A stretch of DNA of 64,000 bases from an uncultured Bacteroidales bacterium (lineage in GTDB: Bacteria > Bacteroidota > Bacteroidia > Bacteroidales > SZUA-534): positions 62,001-126,000 of the forward strand of contig CADASL010000006.1 in assembly GCA_902790595.1 (NCBI GenBank). Reading direction: 5' to 3'. Position numbers and translations under genes: made by a program. The notes beneath the pieces were generated by a model. That model was given only the letters and a program-made list of their open reading frames with translations. It made no database searches and was not told the origin of the DNA. Below, one piece after another: positions 51,475 to 59,154 of the stretch (position 1 is the first letter of the stretch; each line of letters opens with the position of its first letter).

Positions 51475-51592
51475 TTTAAGTTATAAGTTTTATGAAGTTT
51501 TAAGTTATAAGTTAAAAAGGCATTAGGCATCAGGCACTAGGCATTAGATATTGCAAATAATCAATCAGTTACTCATTCAATCATTCAGTCCT
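51475..51592 (-). repeat. Repeat-filled gap inside the Ehr operon
   Basis: On the coding strand: octads (ATTGAAGG, ACTGAATG, ATTGAATG, ACTGATTG) after the upstream stop, then CCTAATG / CCTAGTG heptads and AACTTAT / AACTTAA heptads up to the ATG. Confidence 0.75.
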
Positions 51593-52489
51593 TCAATTAA
51601 TAATCAGCATCACGCCGAGAAGCATCAGCAGGGCGAGCGACGAGAGCACCAGAATGAACTGCGAGTTGTGGCCCATCCGGAAACGCGCCATAAACGACTC
51701 AATGACACCGGCCACCACGGCTGTGGCTATCTGAATGCCGAAAAATGCCGCAACCGACGGCCAGAGCGGCATATTGCCAATGAAAAGGTTGGCAATCAGG
51801 GCGCCGTACATCGCGAATTTCAGGTTGGTGGCGTGCAGAATCAGACCAAGGTCGAAGCCGCTGTTGTCGAGTATCATAACTTCGTGAATCATAGTGAGTT
51901 CCAAGTGCGTTTTGGGGTCATCGACCGGCATCCGGCTGTTCTCAATCATACAAATCATTATGAGCAGGAAGCAGGCAATGGTCACGAGTATGTACGAAAG
52001 GTTTGAATCGATATGCAAACCGCTGAAAATCTGCAAGAAAGACGTGTGACCGGTGAGCAGGCCGAGCGTGCCCATCAGAATGAAAAAGGCCGGTTCGGCG
52101 AGCATCGAGAACAGGGCTTCGCGGCTGGCGCCCATTCCTTCGAAACTGCTGCCGGTGTCGAGCGCGGCAATAATGCAGAAGAATTTGCCCAGCGCCAGAA
52201 CGTAGGCGAAAAAGACGAAATCGCAAGAGAATGAGATAATTCCGCCGTACGAGCCGAGCGGAACAACGGCTATGGCAGCCAGTATGGACGCGAAATAAAC
52301 CGACGGCGCAAGTTGGAAAACCAGACTGCTTGTGCGGCTATAAACCGCGCCCTTGCGCAGAAGGCGCCAAATGTCGCGGATTGGCTGGAAAACGCCCGGG
52401 CCCTTCCGCCCCGACGCCAGACTCTTGACGCGCACCACAATGCCCGTGAAAAACAGGCTGGCAACAAAAATCAACGCGAAACTCAACAT
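51593..52489 (-). CDS. Ehr complex: HyfC/NuoH-like membrane subunit
   Basis: A 298-aa membrane protein with about eight helices. The cytoplasmic loop SLASGRKGPGVFQPIRDIWR and KLL-like LLRKG, then FEGMGASREALFSMLAEPAF (acidic quinone-cavity loop) and MPVDDPKTHLELTMIHEVMI are diagnostic of the HyfC/HycD/NuoH family. This subunit couples the peripheral arm to the antiporter part. Its start codon overlaps the stop of the previous gene by one base (TAATG). Confidence 0.92.
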   Translation of the reverse strand: MLSFALIFVASLFFTGIVVRVKSLASGRKGPGVFQPIRDIWRLLRKGAVYSRTSSLVFQLAPSVYFASILAAIAVVPLGSYGGIISFSCDFVFFAYVLALGKFFCIIAALDTGSSFEGMGASREALFSMLAEPAFFILMGTLGLLTGHTSFLQIFSGLHIDSNLSYILVTIACFLLIMICMIENSRMPVDDPKTHLELTMIHEVMILDNSGFDLGLILHATNLKFAMYGALIANLFIGNMPLWPSVAAFFGIQIATAVVAGVIESFMARFRMGHNSQFILVLSSLALLMLLGVMLIIN

Positions 52490-54516
52490 TATAATAATGT
52501 GTTTAGATAGTTTATAAATACTCTGATAATGTGGCAGATAAACGGAACGCCGAGCACCACCACAATAAACAGCAGTCCGTAGAGAATGTAGTTCTGAAGC
52601 CGGCCGTTCTGCAGGAACGACAATTTATTGAGCATCAGGCGGAAAACACGCAGCGGGCGGTGAATCAGCCCGGTTTCGGTGTGGTCGAGCGCTTCGGTTG
52701 AGTACGAAGCCGGCGACGGGAAGACGCCTTCAACATCGACGGCGCGCTTGCGGATATTCAGCAGCGGCTTGGCCAGACGGCGGTAAGAGCGCACAAACGA
52801 ACTGGCCGTGTATTGGATTTTTGGCGTCGGGGCAAGATAGCCGCACCCCCAGGTGTCGCCTTCGGCCTTGGGCAAACGGCTGGCGCAAAGGCTTCGCAAA
52901 CCGTAAACCAACGCCACAAGTATCACGAAACCAATCATATACCAACTTATCCACTTCATCGCGCCACAGCAAAGCGGCAGAACGCTCTGGTGAGTGGCGC
53001 CGCCAACCGTCTGTGCCAGAACAGTTTGCAGTGCGCTTACAAAATATTGCGGGAACAGGCCAACGGCAACTATCAGCAATCCAACCAGATACATCGGCAA
53101 CAAGCGTGCAAAGCCGAATTCGGCCGGCTGCGAATGGAACTCGTGGCGCGGCTCGCCCAAAAAGACAATGCCGAACGCCTTTGTGAAGCACATTATGGCC
53201 AATCCGCCAATGAGCGCCAAACCGGCCATCGCCGCCACAAACATCAGCACCGAAGCGGTTGAGAACGAAGCGTTTATGCCGCCAAACAGGCCGTTGTAGA
53301 TAATGAATTCCGACACAAATCCGTTGAACGGCGGCAGTCCGCAAATGGCCAGGCTCGCCAGCAGGAACAGCCAGGCTGTCTGCGGCATCTTCTTGATTAG
53401 CCCGCCAAAATGCTCAATATCCATTGTGTGCGTGGCCTGATAGACGTTGCCCGCGCCGTAGAACAGCAGCGATTTGAACAGCGAGTGGTTGAGCACGTGC
53501 AGCAGTCCGCCGGCAAAGCCGATAATCGCAAGTAACTGATTTCCATAGCCCAAACCCAGGCAGCCGACACCAATTCCAATGCCGATAATGCCGATATTCT
53601 CAACGCTGTGATAAGCCAGAAGTTTCTTCAGATTGTGCTGCACAATGGCCATCATCACGCCGTAAACACCCGTAACGACTGAAATGGCAAGAATGAAGTA
53701 GCCGACAGCCAAATAGTTGACATTTATCAAGATAAGCATTCTGACAATGCCGTAGATACCTATTTTAATAAGCACGCCCGACATCATTCCCGAAACGTGC
53801 GACGGCGCGGCGGGGTGAGCGTGCGGCAGCCAGGTGTGGAACGGCACAAAGCCGGCCTTGAAGGCGAACCCGACGAAGAAAAGCATCATCAGCCCGAAGC
53901 AGGCCGCCTTCGACTGCGTGGCGACAAACTGCCCAATGCCCGAAAAATCGTAGGTGCCCGACACCATTGCCACCCAGACGAACGCCACGGTGAGCAGCGC
54001 CACACCTATGTGCGACTGTATCAGGTAGTTGACGCCGGCGCGAATGGTGCGCACCTTGTCGCCTTCAAAAATGACAAGCACAAACGAACTGAAAGCCATC
54101 AGTTCCCACGCAACCAGGAAGCCAATGCTGTTTTGCATTGTGCAAATGGTTGTAAGTGCCGCGTGCACAAGTAGATAGCACATCCAGTGCAGACTCAAGG
54201 CCGAACGGCGGTCGGCATAGGCCTGCATATACTGGCGGCCGTATAACACGCTGGTAATCATTGTGAAATTGATAACCAGAATGAACCACGCCGCCAACGG
54301 GTCGATAACCACGCGCACCGGTCCGGTGAAGAACGAGCCGGCAAAACCACTGGCAAAGGTCTGGCCCATTAGCGCGCCAACGGCCGGCACACTGCTCACA
54401 ACCGACAGGGCCAACGTGCCGCAAACCGCGACAACGCTCTTGCCGTTGGGCTTGAGCAGCCCCACAAGCAGCATTGCCGCCAAAAGTGTCAAAAGGTAAA
54501 TTCCGATAAACGACAT
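52489..54516 (-). CDS. Ehr complex: large antiporter-like subunit (HyfB/NuoL type)
   Basis: A 675-aa membrane protein with about 16 helices, first gene of the operon. Conserved parts: FLVAWELMAFSSFVLVIFEG (channel Glu), FVPFHTWLPHAHPAAPSHVS, MMSGVLIKIGIYGI (channel Lys) and LLAYHSVENIGIIGIGIGVG, with NHSLFKSLLF. The C-terminal tail (PKIQYTASSFVRSYRRLAKP) matches the HyfB extension. All residues needed for ion movement look intact, in contrast with the stripped redox subunits. Confidence 0.92.
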   Translation of the reverse strand: MSFIGIYLLTLLAAMLLVGLLKPNGKSVVAVCGTLALSVVSSVPAVGALMGQTFASGFAGSFFTGPVRVVIDPLAAWFILVINFTMITSVLYGRQYMQAYADRRSALSLHWMCYLLVHAALTTICTMQNSIGFLVAWELMAFSSFVLVIFEGDKVRTIRAGVNYLIQSHIGVALLTVAFVWVAMVSGTYDFSGIGQFVATQSKAACFGLMMLFFVGFAFKAGFVPFHTWLPHAHPAAPSHVSGMMSGVLIKIGIYGIVRMLILINVNYLAVGYFILAISVVTGVYGVMMAIVQHNLKKLLAYHSVENIGIIGIGIGVGCLGLGYGNQLLAIIGFAGGLLHVLNHSLFKSLLFYGAGNVYQATHTMDIEHFGGLIKKMPQTAWLFLLASLAICGLPPFNGFVSEFIIYNGLFGGINASFSTASVLMFVAAMAGLALIGGLAIMCFTKAFGIVFLGEPRHEFHSQPAEFGFARLLPMYLVGLLIVAVGLFPQYFVSALQTVLAQTVGGATHQSVLPLCCGAMKWISWYMIGFVILVALVYGLRSLCASRLPKAEGDTWGCGYLAPTPKIQYTASSFVRSYRRLAKPLLNIRKRAVDVEGVFPSPASYSTEALDHTETGLIHRPLRVFRLMLNKLSFLQNGRLQNYILYGLLFIVVVLGVPFICHIIRVFINYLNTLL

Positions 54517-54614
54517 ATACTAATATTAATTCTTAATCAAATTCATTATCAAACTGTAAACCAATCTGTTTCTTGCCGGAAAAACCGCATCGGACCCTTC
54601 CTGAAAAGAAAGCG

Positions 54615-54622
54615 CAAAAGTA
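54615..54622 (-). promoter_or_regulatory. -7 box TACTTTTG of the Ehr operon
   Basis: Perfect TAnnTTTG element on the minus strand, about 98 bp before the first ATG, leaving a leader of roughly 90 nt. Confidence 0.65.
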
Positions 54623-54686
54623 GAGTTTTGAGCAATCAGTCCGACACGCAACAGGCAAAATAATACGCTGAAAATGTGGGTTTTTA

Positions 54687-54700
54687 TGCAAACGCTTGCA
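54687..54700. promoter_or_regulatory. LacI-family-like operator palindrome
   Basis: TGCAAACGCTTGCA is a 14-bp imperfect palindrome with the central CG typical of LacI/GalR-family operators. It lies upstream of the Ehr promoter. No LacI-type regulator is in the window. Confidence 0.4.
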
Positions 54701-54915
54701 AAAATCGGATTGAATGTCGGTGAAGCCGATAACAGAAATTTTGCAAACTTACATCACAAATTTTTCGATTCACCAATTCACCAATTCACCGATTCACCAA
54801 AACTCTGTCGTCCGTCGTCCCAAAAAACTCCCCCCTAAACACTAACCCCTAAACTTTTAATACACCAATTCACCAAAATCCCTACCTTCGCACATTGTTT
54901 AAAAAATATCCAATT

Positions 54916-56331
54916 ATGATAACTTTCATTGTATCAGTTTTGGCACTCGTGCTCGGATATGTGTTCTACGGTGCCTTTGTTGAGCGGGTGTTCGGGGTTG
55001 ACAGCAACCGTCAGACACCTGCCTACACGCGTCAGGACGGTGTGGATTACATTCCGATGCCGCTTTGGAAAGTGTTTCTGATTCAGTTTCTTAACATTGC
55101 GGGCACGGGTCCCATTTTCGGCGCCATTGGCGGAATTCTGTTTGGTCCGGCGGCCTACCTTTGGATTGTGCTGGGCTGTATTTTCGGCGGCGCGGTCCAC
55201 GATTTTATGTCGGGAATGATTTCGCTGCGCAAAGACGGCGCGTCGCTGCCCGAGATTGTGGGCGACGAACTGGGCTTGGGCGTGCGTCAGGTGATGCGCG
55301 TCTTCTCATTGTTGCTGATGGTGATGGTGGGCGCCGTGTTTGTAACCACGCCCGCAGGTCTGCTCGAAGGGCTTACGCCGACGTCGGGATTCATTGGCGG
55401 CAAGACGTTCTGGTGCATTATCATTTTCTGCTATTATATGATGGCCACGCTGCTGCCAATCGACACGCTCATTGGTAAGATTTACCCCGTGTTCGGACTG
55501 GCGCTGCTCATTATGGCCGCTGGCGTTTTCATTGGCATTTTCAGCCATAGCGGCCCGATGCCCGAAATCACCGACGCTTTCCATACTCACCACCCTAAAG
55601 GATTGAGTATCTTTCCGTTCCTGTTCATAACCATTGCCTGTGGCGCCATTAGCGGATTCCACGCCACGCAGAGCCCGATGATGGCCCGCTGCCTGAAAAA
55701 CGAGCGCTACGGCCGCATTGCCTTCTACGGGGCGATGATTACCGAAGGTTTTGTGGCTCTGATTTGGGCCGCCGCCGCAATCAAGTACGCTGGCGGAACG
55801 TCGGAAGGGCTGGCGCTGAAGATGAACGGCAACCCCGCCAACATTGTCAACTTCATCTGCAACGACTGGATGGGCCGCATTGGCGCCATTCTGGCCATTT
55901 TGGGTGTTGTGGCCGCGCCAATCACATCGGGCGACACCGCACTGCGTTCTGCACGACTGATAACTGCTGATTTTCTGCATTTTCCGCAGAATACCATACC
56001 AAAACGTCTGGCGGTTTCGGTGCCAATCTTCGCCATTTCGGCCGTGCTGATGCTTATCGATTTCGCCGTGCTCTGGCGCTATTTTGGCTGGTTCAACCAA
56101 ACGCTGTCAATCTTCACCCTGTGGGCAATCACGGCCTATCTCTACCGCCACGGACGCCGCTACATAATCACGCTCATTCCCGCCATTTTTATGACGTCGG
56201 TCTGCAGCACCTATATATTATTGGCGCCCGAAGGACTCAGCCTGCCGCCCGTCTGGGGCTACTCAATCGGCCTGGTGTTCACGGCGGTGCTGTCGGTGGT
56301 AGCGATTAGGTATATAACGAAGAAGGCGTAA
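54916..56331 (+). CDS. cstA: CstA-family carbon starvation / pyruvate transporter
   Basis: A 471-aa membrane protein from ATG 54916 (MITFIVSVLALVLGYVFYGA), with about 12-13 helices. The CstA signature is clear: FLIQFLNIAGTGPIFGAIGG, GAVHDFMSGMISLRKDGASL and ACGAISGFHATQSPMMARCL. CstA proteins import pyruvate or peptides under starvation. It is the short Bacteroidota form, lacking the longer C-terminus of E. coli CstA. Divergent from the Ehr operon. Confidence 0.93.
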   Translation: MITFIVSVLALVLGYVFYGAFVERVFGVDSNRQTPAYTRQDGVDYIPMPLWKVFLIQFLNIAGTGPIFGAIGGILFGPAAYLWIVLGCIFGGAVHDFMSGMISLRKDGASLPEIVGDELGLGVRQVMRVFSLLLMVMVGAVFVTTPAGLLEGLTPTSGFIGGKTFWCIIIFCYYMMATLLPIDTLIGKIYPVFGLALLIMAAGVFIGIFSHSGPMPEITDAFHTHHPKGLSIFPFLFITIACGAISGFHATQSPMMARCLKNERYGRIAFYGAMITEGFVALIWAAAAIKYAGGTSEGLALKMNGNPANIVNFICNDWMGRIGAILAILGVVAAPITSGDTALRSARLITADFLHFPQNTIPKRLAVSVPIFAISAVLMLIDFAVLWRYFGWFNQTLSIFTLWAITAYLYRHGRRYIITLIPAIFMTSVCSTYILLAPEGLSLPPVWGYSIGLVFTAVLSVVAIRYITKKA

Positions 56332-56480
56332 AGAGTAAAGGAGTAAGGTATTGGGTGTTGGGTGTTAGGTGTAGGTGTAGGTGTTAGGTGTTAGGTGTAG
56401 GTGTTGGGGATTTAAACCCGTTAAACAATTAAACGATTCACCGATTCACCGATTCACAAATTCACCGATTCACCGAAAAA
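56332..56480 (+). repeat. Spacer with C-free then G-poor repeat halves
   Basis: After the cstA stop: TTGGGTG / TTAGGTG heptads and TAGGTG hexads without C. From about 56412: TTAAACC, CAATTAAACG and ATTCACCG octads, almost without G, up to the OmpH leader. Confidence 0.78.
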
Positions 56481-56517
56481 AATATCGACAAAAACTGCCA
56501 AATCACACTATTTGTAA

Positions 56518-56525
56518 TACATTTG
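56518..56525 (+). promoter_or_regulatory. -7 box TACATTTG of the OmpH-like gene
   Basis: Perfect TAnnTTTG element 36 bp before the ATG at 56562. Confidence 0.65.
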
Positions 56526-56561
56526 GCGCAACATAATTTTAAAGTAATTAAACAGATTTAT

Positions 56562-57164
56562 ATGAAGACAAATTCAATTATCGCCTGTGCAGTCGCAGTG
56601 GTTGCAATGGGCTTTCTTGCAACAAGTTGTGCAAATCAGACTCAAACTTCGGCCGCAGCCGTGGCAAACGATTCAACCTGCGTTGGCGCGTGCGACATTG
56701 CCTTTATCGATGTCGATTCGATTCTGGTGAACTACAAACTCTCAATTGAGTTGAACGACGCCATTATGAAGAAACACGCAAATATGCAGTCGAAACTTGA
56801 ACGCGACAAAAAAGCTCTTGATAAAGATATCGAGACTTTCCAGGACAAGGTTCAGAAGGGTATTTTCCTGACCACGCAACGCGCTGAGGAAGAACAGCAA
56901 CGTCTGGTAATGCGACAACAGGAATTTGAGAGACTTTACAACGATTACTCGAACCAACTGGCTGTTGAACAGCAGAATATGAACAACCAACTGTTCGAGA
57001 AGATTTCGGCTTACATTACCAAGTACAACACACCCGAGCGCTACAAGTTCATTCTCACCCGCACCATTGGCGGCAGTATGTGGTACGCCAACGAGTCGTT
57101 CAACATCACCAACGACATCATCAAAGGTCTGAACGACGAGTACGAAGCAAACAAGAAGAAGTAA
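56562..57164 (+). CDS. OmpH/Skp-family periplasmic chaperone lipoprotein
   Basis: A 200-aa protein from ATG 56562: signal MKTNSIIACAVAVVAMGFLA with lipobox ATSC, then IAFIDVDSILVNYKLSIEL and a long charged coiled coil (about 65-135; KLERDKKALDKDIETFQDKV), as in Skp/OmpH chaperones that hold unfolded outer-membrane proteins. The lipid anchor is common in Bacteroidota versions. The first 13 residues of the longer frame lie on the promoter and are left out. Confidence 0.88.
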   Translation: MKTNSIIACAVAVVAMGFLATSCANQTQTSAAAVANDSTCVGACDIAFIDVDSILVNYKLSIELNDAIMKKHANMQSKLERDKKALDKDIETFQDKVQKGIFLTTQRAEEEQQRLVMRQQEFERLYNDYSNQLAVEQQNMNNQLFEKISAYITKYNTPERYKFILTRTIGGSMWYANESFNITNDIIKGLNDEYEANKKK

Positions 57165-57187
57165 TCGCTTGATTGATTTGATTTTAT

Positions 57188-57219
57188 AAGCCGTCTGCTT
57201 TGCGCGGGCGGCTTTTTTT
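57188..57219 (+). terminator. Terminator of the OmpH-like gene
   Basis: AAGCCGTC pairs with GGCGGCTT (57188-57195 with 57207-57214), followed by TTTTT. Confidence 0.8.
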
Positions 57220-57261
57220 GTGCCCGCCCGGAGCGAATGTCAGGCTCTTTTGTGGCACAAT

Positions 57262-57286
57262 AAAAAAGCCCCGTTGAGGACGAGGC
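57262..57286 (-). terminator. Terminator of the WYL regulator gene
   Basis: On the minus strand GCCTCGT (57286-57280) pairs with ACGGGGC (57274-57268), with one T-G pair, followed by six T. Confidence 0.82.
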
Positions 57287-57298
57287 AGCGCGATATAA

Positions 57299-58219
57299 TT
57301 ACGGTTGGCCGCACCCATATAATTTGCACATTTCTTGAGCCGATTTTGCAAATTTGTTGCGAAAATATTCTGGCTCAAGAATTTCCACGCTGCTACCATA
57401 GCGCATAAGACAACTTTCAAATTCAACATCGGGTTTGACTGTGAAACTGAAAACGGAATAGTCGTTGGTGCGCTCGGTTTCGATTTGTGACGGATGCAAA
57501 GGCAAGGTTCGTAAATAGTTGGCAATGTTGCTTTTGGCGCGAATTATAACTTTTTGTGCCTTTACTTCTGGTTCAATAAACACTCCGACAACATCTTTGA
57601 AGCAATCGGCAGCGTTGAAATCCGCATCGATAACGAACAGTTCATCAAGCACTTCAATTTTGGTGATTCGGTCGAGTGCGTATGTCCGCAGCTCATTATC
57701 AGGTAGTTTGCGGGCCAGTATATACCAGCGTTGCTTGTCGAGTTTAAGAGCATATGGTTCAATGCGCCGCGAAGTTGGCTCGGTATCAGCAAATTTTTGA
57801 TAGTCGATGCTTACAACGCGGCTTTGTTTCATAGCTTCAAGTAACGGAGTCAGAAATCTTGCCCCCGAAGGAATGTCTTCAAGAAGGATTCTGTTTTTGA
57901 GTCCTTGGCTCTCTTGCAGCAGATTCTGCACCGAAAATGAATTCAAAATCCAATTACGGGTTTTCTTTCCCATTCCAAACGATTCATCGCTAATGGAATA
58001 CGTGTTTCCGTCGGCTTTGCTGAACACTATTTCGAGGTCGAACATTTCAAGTATTGTCTCTTTATAGCGGAGAAATGTCCGGCGCGGAATACTGTCGGTT
58101 TTCTCATCGTTGCAGGTTGCGTTGCGCCATTTGGCGTTGATGTCGTTGAGTGATATTTTTCCGGCACTCTGTATGGTGTCTATCAGCCAGATAAGTTTTC
58201 TGAAAGTGTTTGCTGTCAT
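57299..58219 (-). CDS. WYL-domain transcriptional regulator, divergent from cas genes
   Basis: A 306-aa regulator from ATG 58219 (MTANTFRKLIWLIDTIQSAG). N-terminal helix-turn-helix (about 1-70, SLNDINAKWRNA, PRRTFLRYKETI), then a WYL domain (about 125-220; SIDYQKFADTEPTSRRIEPY, KQRWYILARK, YALDRITKIEVL) and a C-terminal WCX extension. Such WYL proteins are often the repressors of type I CRISPR-Cas operons and may bind nucleic-acid ligands. Head-to-head position with cas6 supports that role. Confidence 0.88.
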   Translation of the reverse strand: MTANTFRKLIWLIDTIQSAGKISLNDINAKWRNATCNDEKTDSIPRRTFLRYKETILEMFDLEIVFSKADGNTYSISDESFGMGKKTRNWILNSFSVQNLLQESQGLKNRILLEDIPSGARFLTPLLEAMKQSRVVSIDYQKFADTEPTSRRIEPYALKLDKQRWYILARKLPDNELRTYALDRITKIEVLDELFVIDADFNAADCFKDVVGVFIEPEVKAQKVIIRAKSNIANYLRTLPLHPSQIETERTNDYSVFSFTVKPDVEFESCLMRYGSSVEILEPEYFRNKFAKSAQEMCKLYGCGQP

Positions 58220-58250
58220 CTTTTTTTTGTAAAAATAGAAATAATTTAGA

Positions 58251-58273
58251 TGTGCGCCGCATTTTGGCACACA
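58251..58273. promoter_or_regulatory. Inverted repeat between the WYL regulator and cas6
   Basis: TGTGCGCC (58251-58258), seven bases, GGCACACA (58266-58273): seven of eight positions pair. It is between the two divergent starts, near TATTTTTA-like boxes on both strands, and is a reasonable operator for the WYL protein. Confidence 0.5.
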
Positions 58274-58338
58274 GGCGGTGTATGTTTGCGATGTTTTTTG
58301 AAATAGAATGTGTATTTTTAATGCAAAAAAAGTGAAAG

Positions 58339-59133
58339 ATGAGATTTCGACTAACACTAAACAATGACAATAGGCTGGGACGACGGCTTCCTCTCAACTA
58401 TCAGTATGAGCTGTCGGCAGCTATTTATCGGATTTTGGCAAGTGGTAACGAAAAATATGCAGAATGGCTGCACGACAATGGTTTTCAGTTAGAAAACGGG
58501 AAAACATTCAAGCTGTTCACATTTGGCCGGCTTAAACCCGAAAAATTCAGGATATTGAGAAAATCGAACCAGTTGGAATTGCTGCCAGGAAAAATTGATT
58601 GGCAAATAAGTTTTTTGCCTGAAAAATCGACACAGAAGTTTATCGAAGGGTTGTTCCAAAAACGTGTTTTTGAAGTTGGCAACAAACGGTCGGTTGTACA
58701 ATTTCAAGTAGAGAACATCGAAATGGTAACGCCTCCAAATTTTAGCGATACTATGACGTTTGAAGCTTTATCGCCAATATCGGTGAGCCAACAACTTGAA
58801 GATGGACGAGACTATTATCCTCAGAGCGGCGAAGAATTTGGCAAAGCTGGTTGGGTGCGTGAGAGATTGCTAAAAAACTTGTTGGACAAGTATGAAGTTG
58901 TTGAAGGTAAACAATTTGTTGGGGACAGCTATTTTAATATAATGACGCTTTCTGAACCGAAATCATCACTTGTAACCATAAAAGCCGGCACACCGCAGGA
59001 AACAAAAGTACGTGGCTTTATGTGCAAAATGGCACTTCATTGCCCTGCAGATTTGATGCGTATTGCCTACGAAAGTGGATTGGGTGAAGGAAACAGTCAA
59101 GGATTCGGCTGCTTGGAAATGATAATAAATTGA
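58339..59133 (+). CDS. cas6: CRISPR endoribonuclease Cas6
   Basis: A 264-aa RAMP protein that cuts the CRISPR precursor RNA inside repeats. Starts MRFRLTLNNDNRLGRRLPLN, with YELSAAIYRILASGN in the first ferredoxin-like fold and the Gly-rich loop SGLGEGNSQGFGCLEMI at the C-terminus, the Cas6 hallmark. A catalytic His is probably among HDNGF (residue 35) or the central part; I cannot assign it. First gene of the cas operon. Confidence 0.92.
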   Translation: MRFRLTLNNDNRLGRRLPLNYQYELSAAIYRILASGNEKYAEWLHDNGFQLENGKTFKLFTFGRLKPEKFRILRKSNQLELLPGKIDWQISFLPEKSTQKFIEGLFQKRVFEVGNKRSVVQFQVENIEMVTPPNFSDTMTFEALSPISVSQQLEDGRDYYPQSGEEFGKAGWVRERLLKNLLDKYEVVEGKQFVGDSYFNIMTLSEPKSSLVTIKAGTPQETKVRGFMCKMALHCPADLMRIAYESGLGEGNSQGFGCLEMIIN

Positions 59134-59154
59134 TTAATATTAAATTGCAATGAT

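Larger units (their letters stand above)
54517..54915. other. Divergent control region between the Ehr operon and cstA
   Basis: No gene. On the minus side lies the Ehr promoter (54615-54622). A 14-bp palindrome is at 54687-54700. From about 54765 rightwards come ATTCACC(G/A) octads, GTCGTCC heptads and CCTAAAC units (all G-poor), then TACCTTCG (about 54882), a near -7 box for cstA. Confidence 0.6.

Noticed and set aside
47030..54516. Operon as a working formate hydrogenlyase-type hydrogenase or as respiratory complex I
   Set aside because: NiFe cysteines and most proximal FeS ligands are missing, there are no maturation genes, and NuoE/F/G/J/K genes of complex I are absent while HyfE is present.
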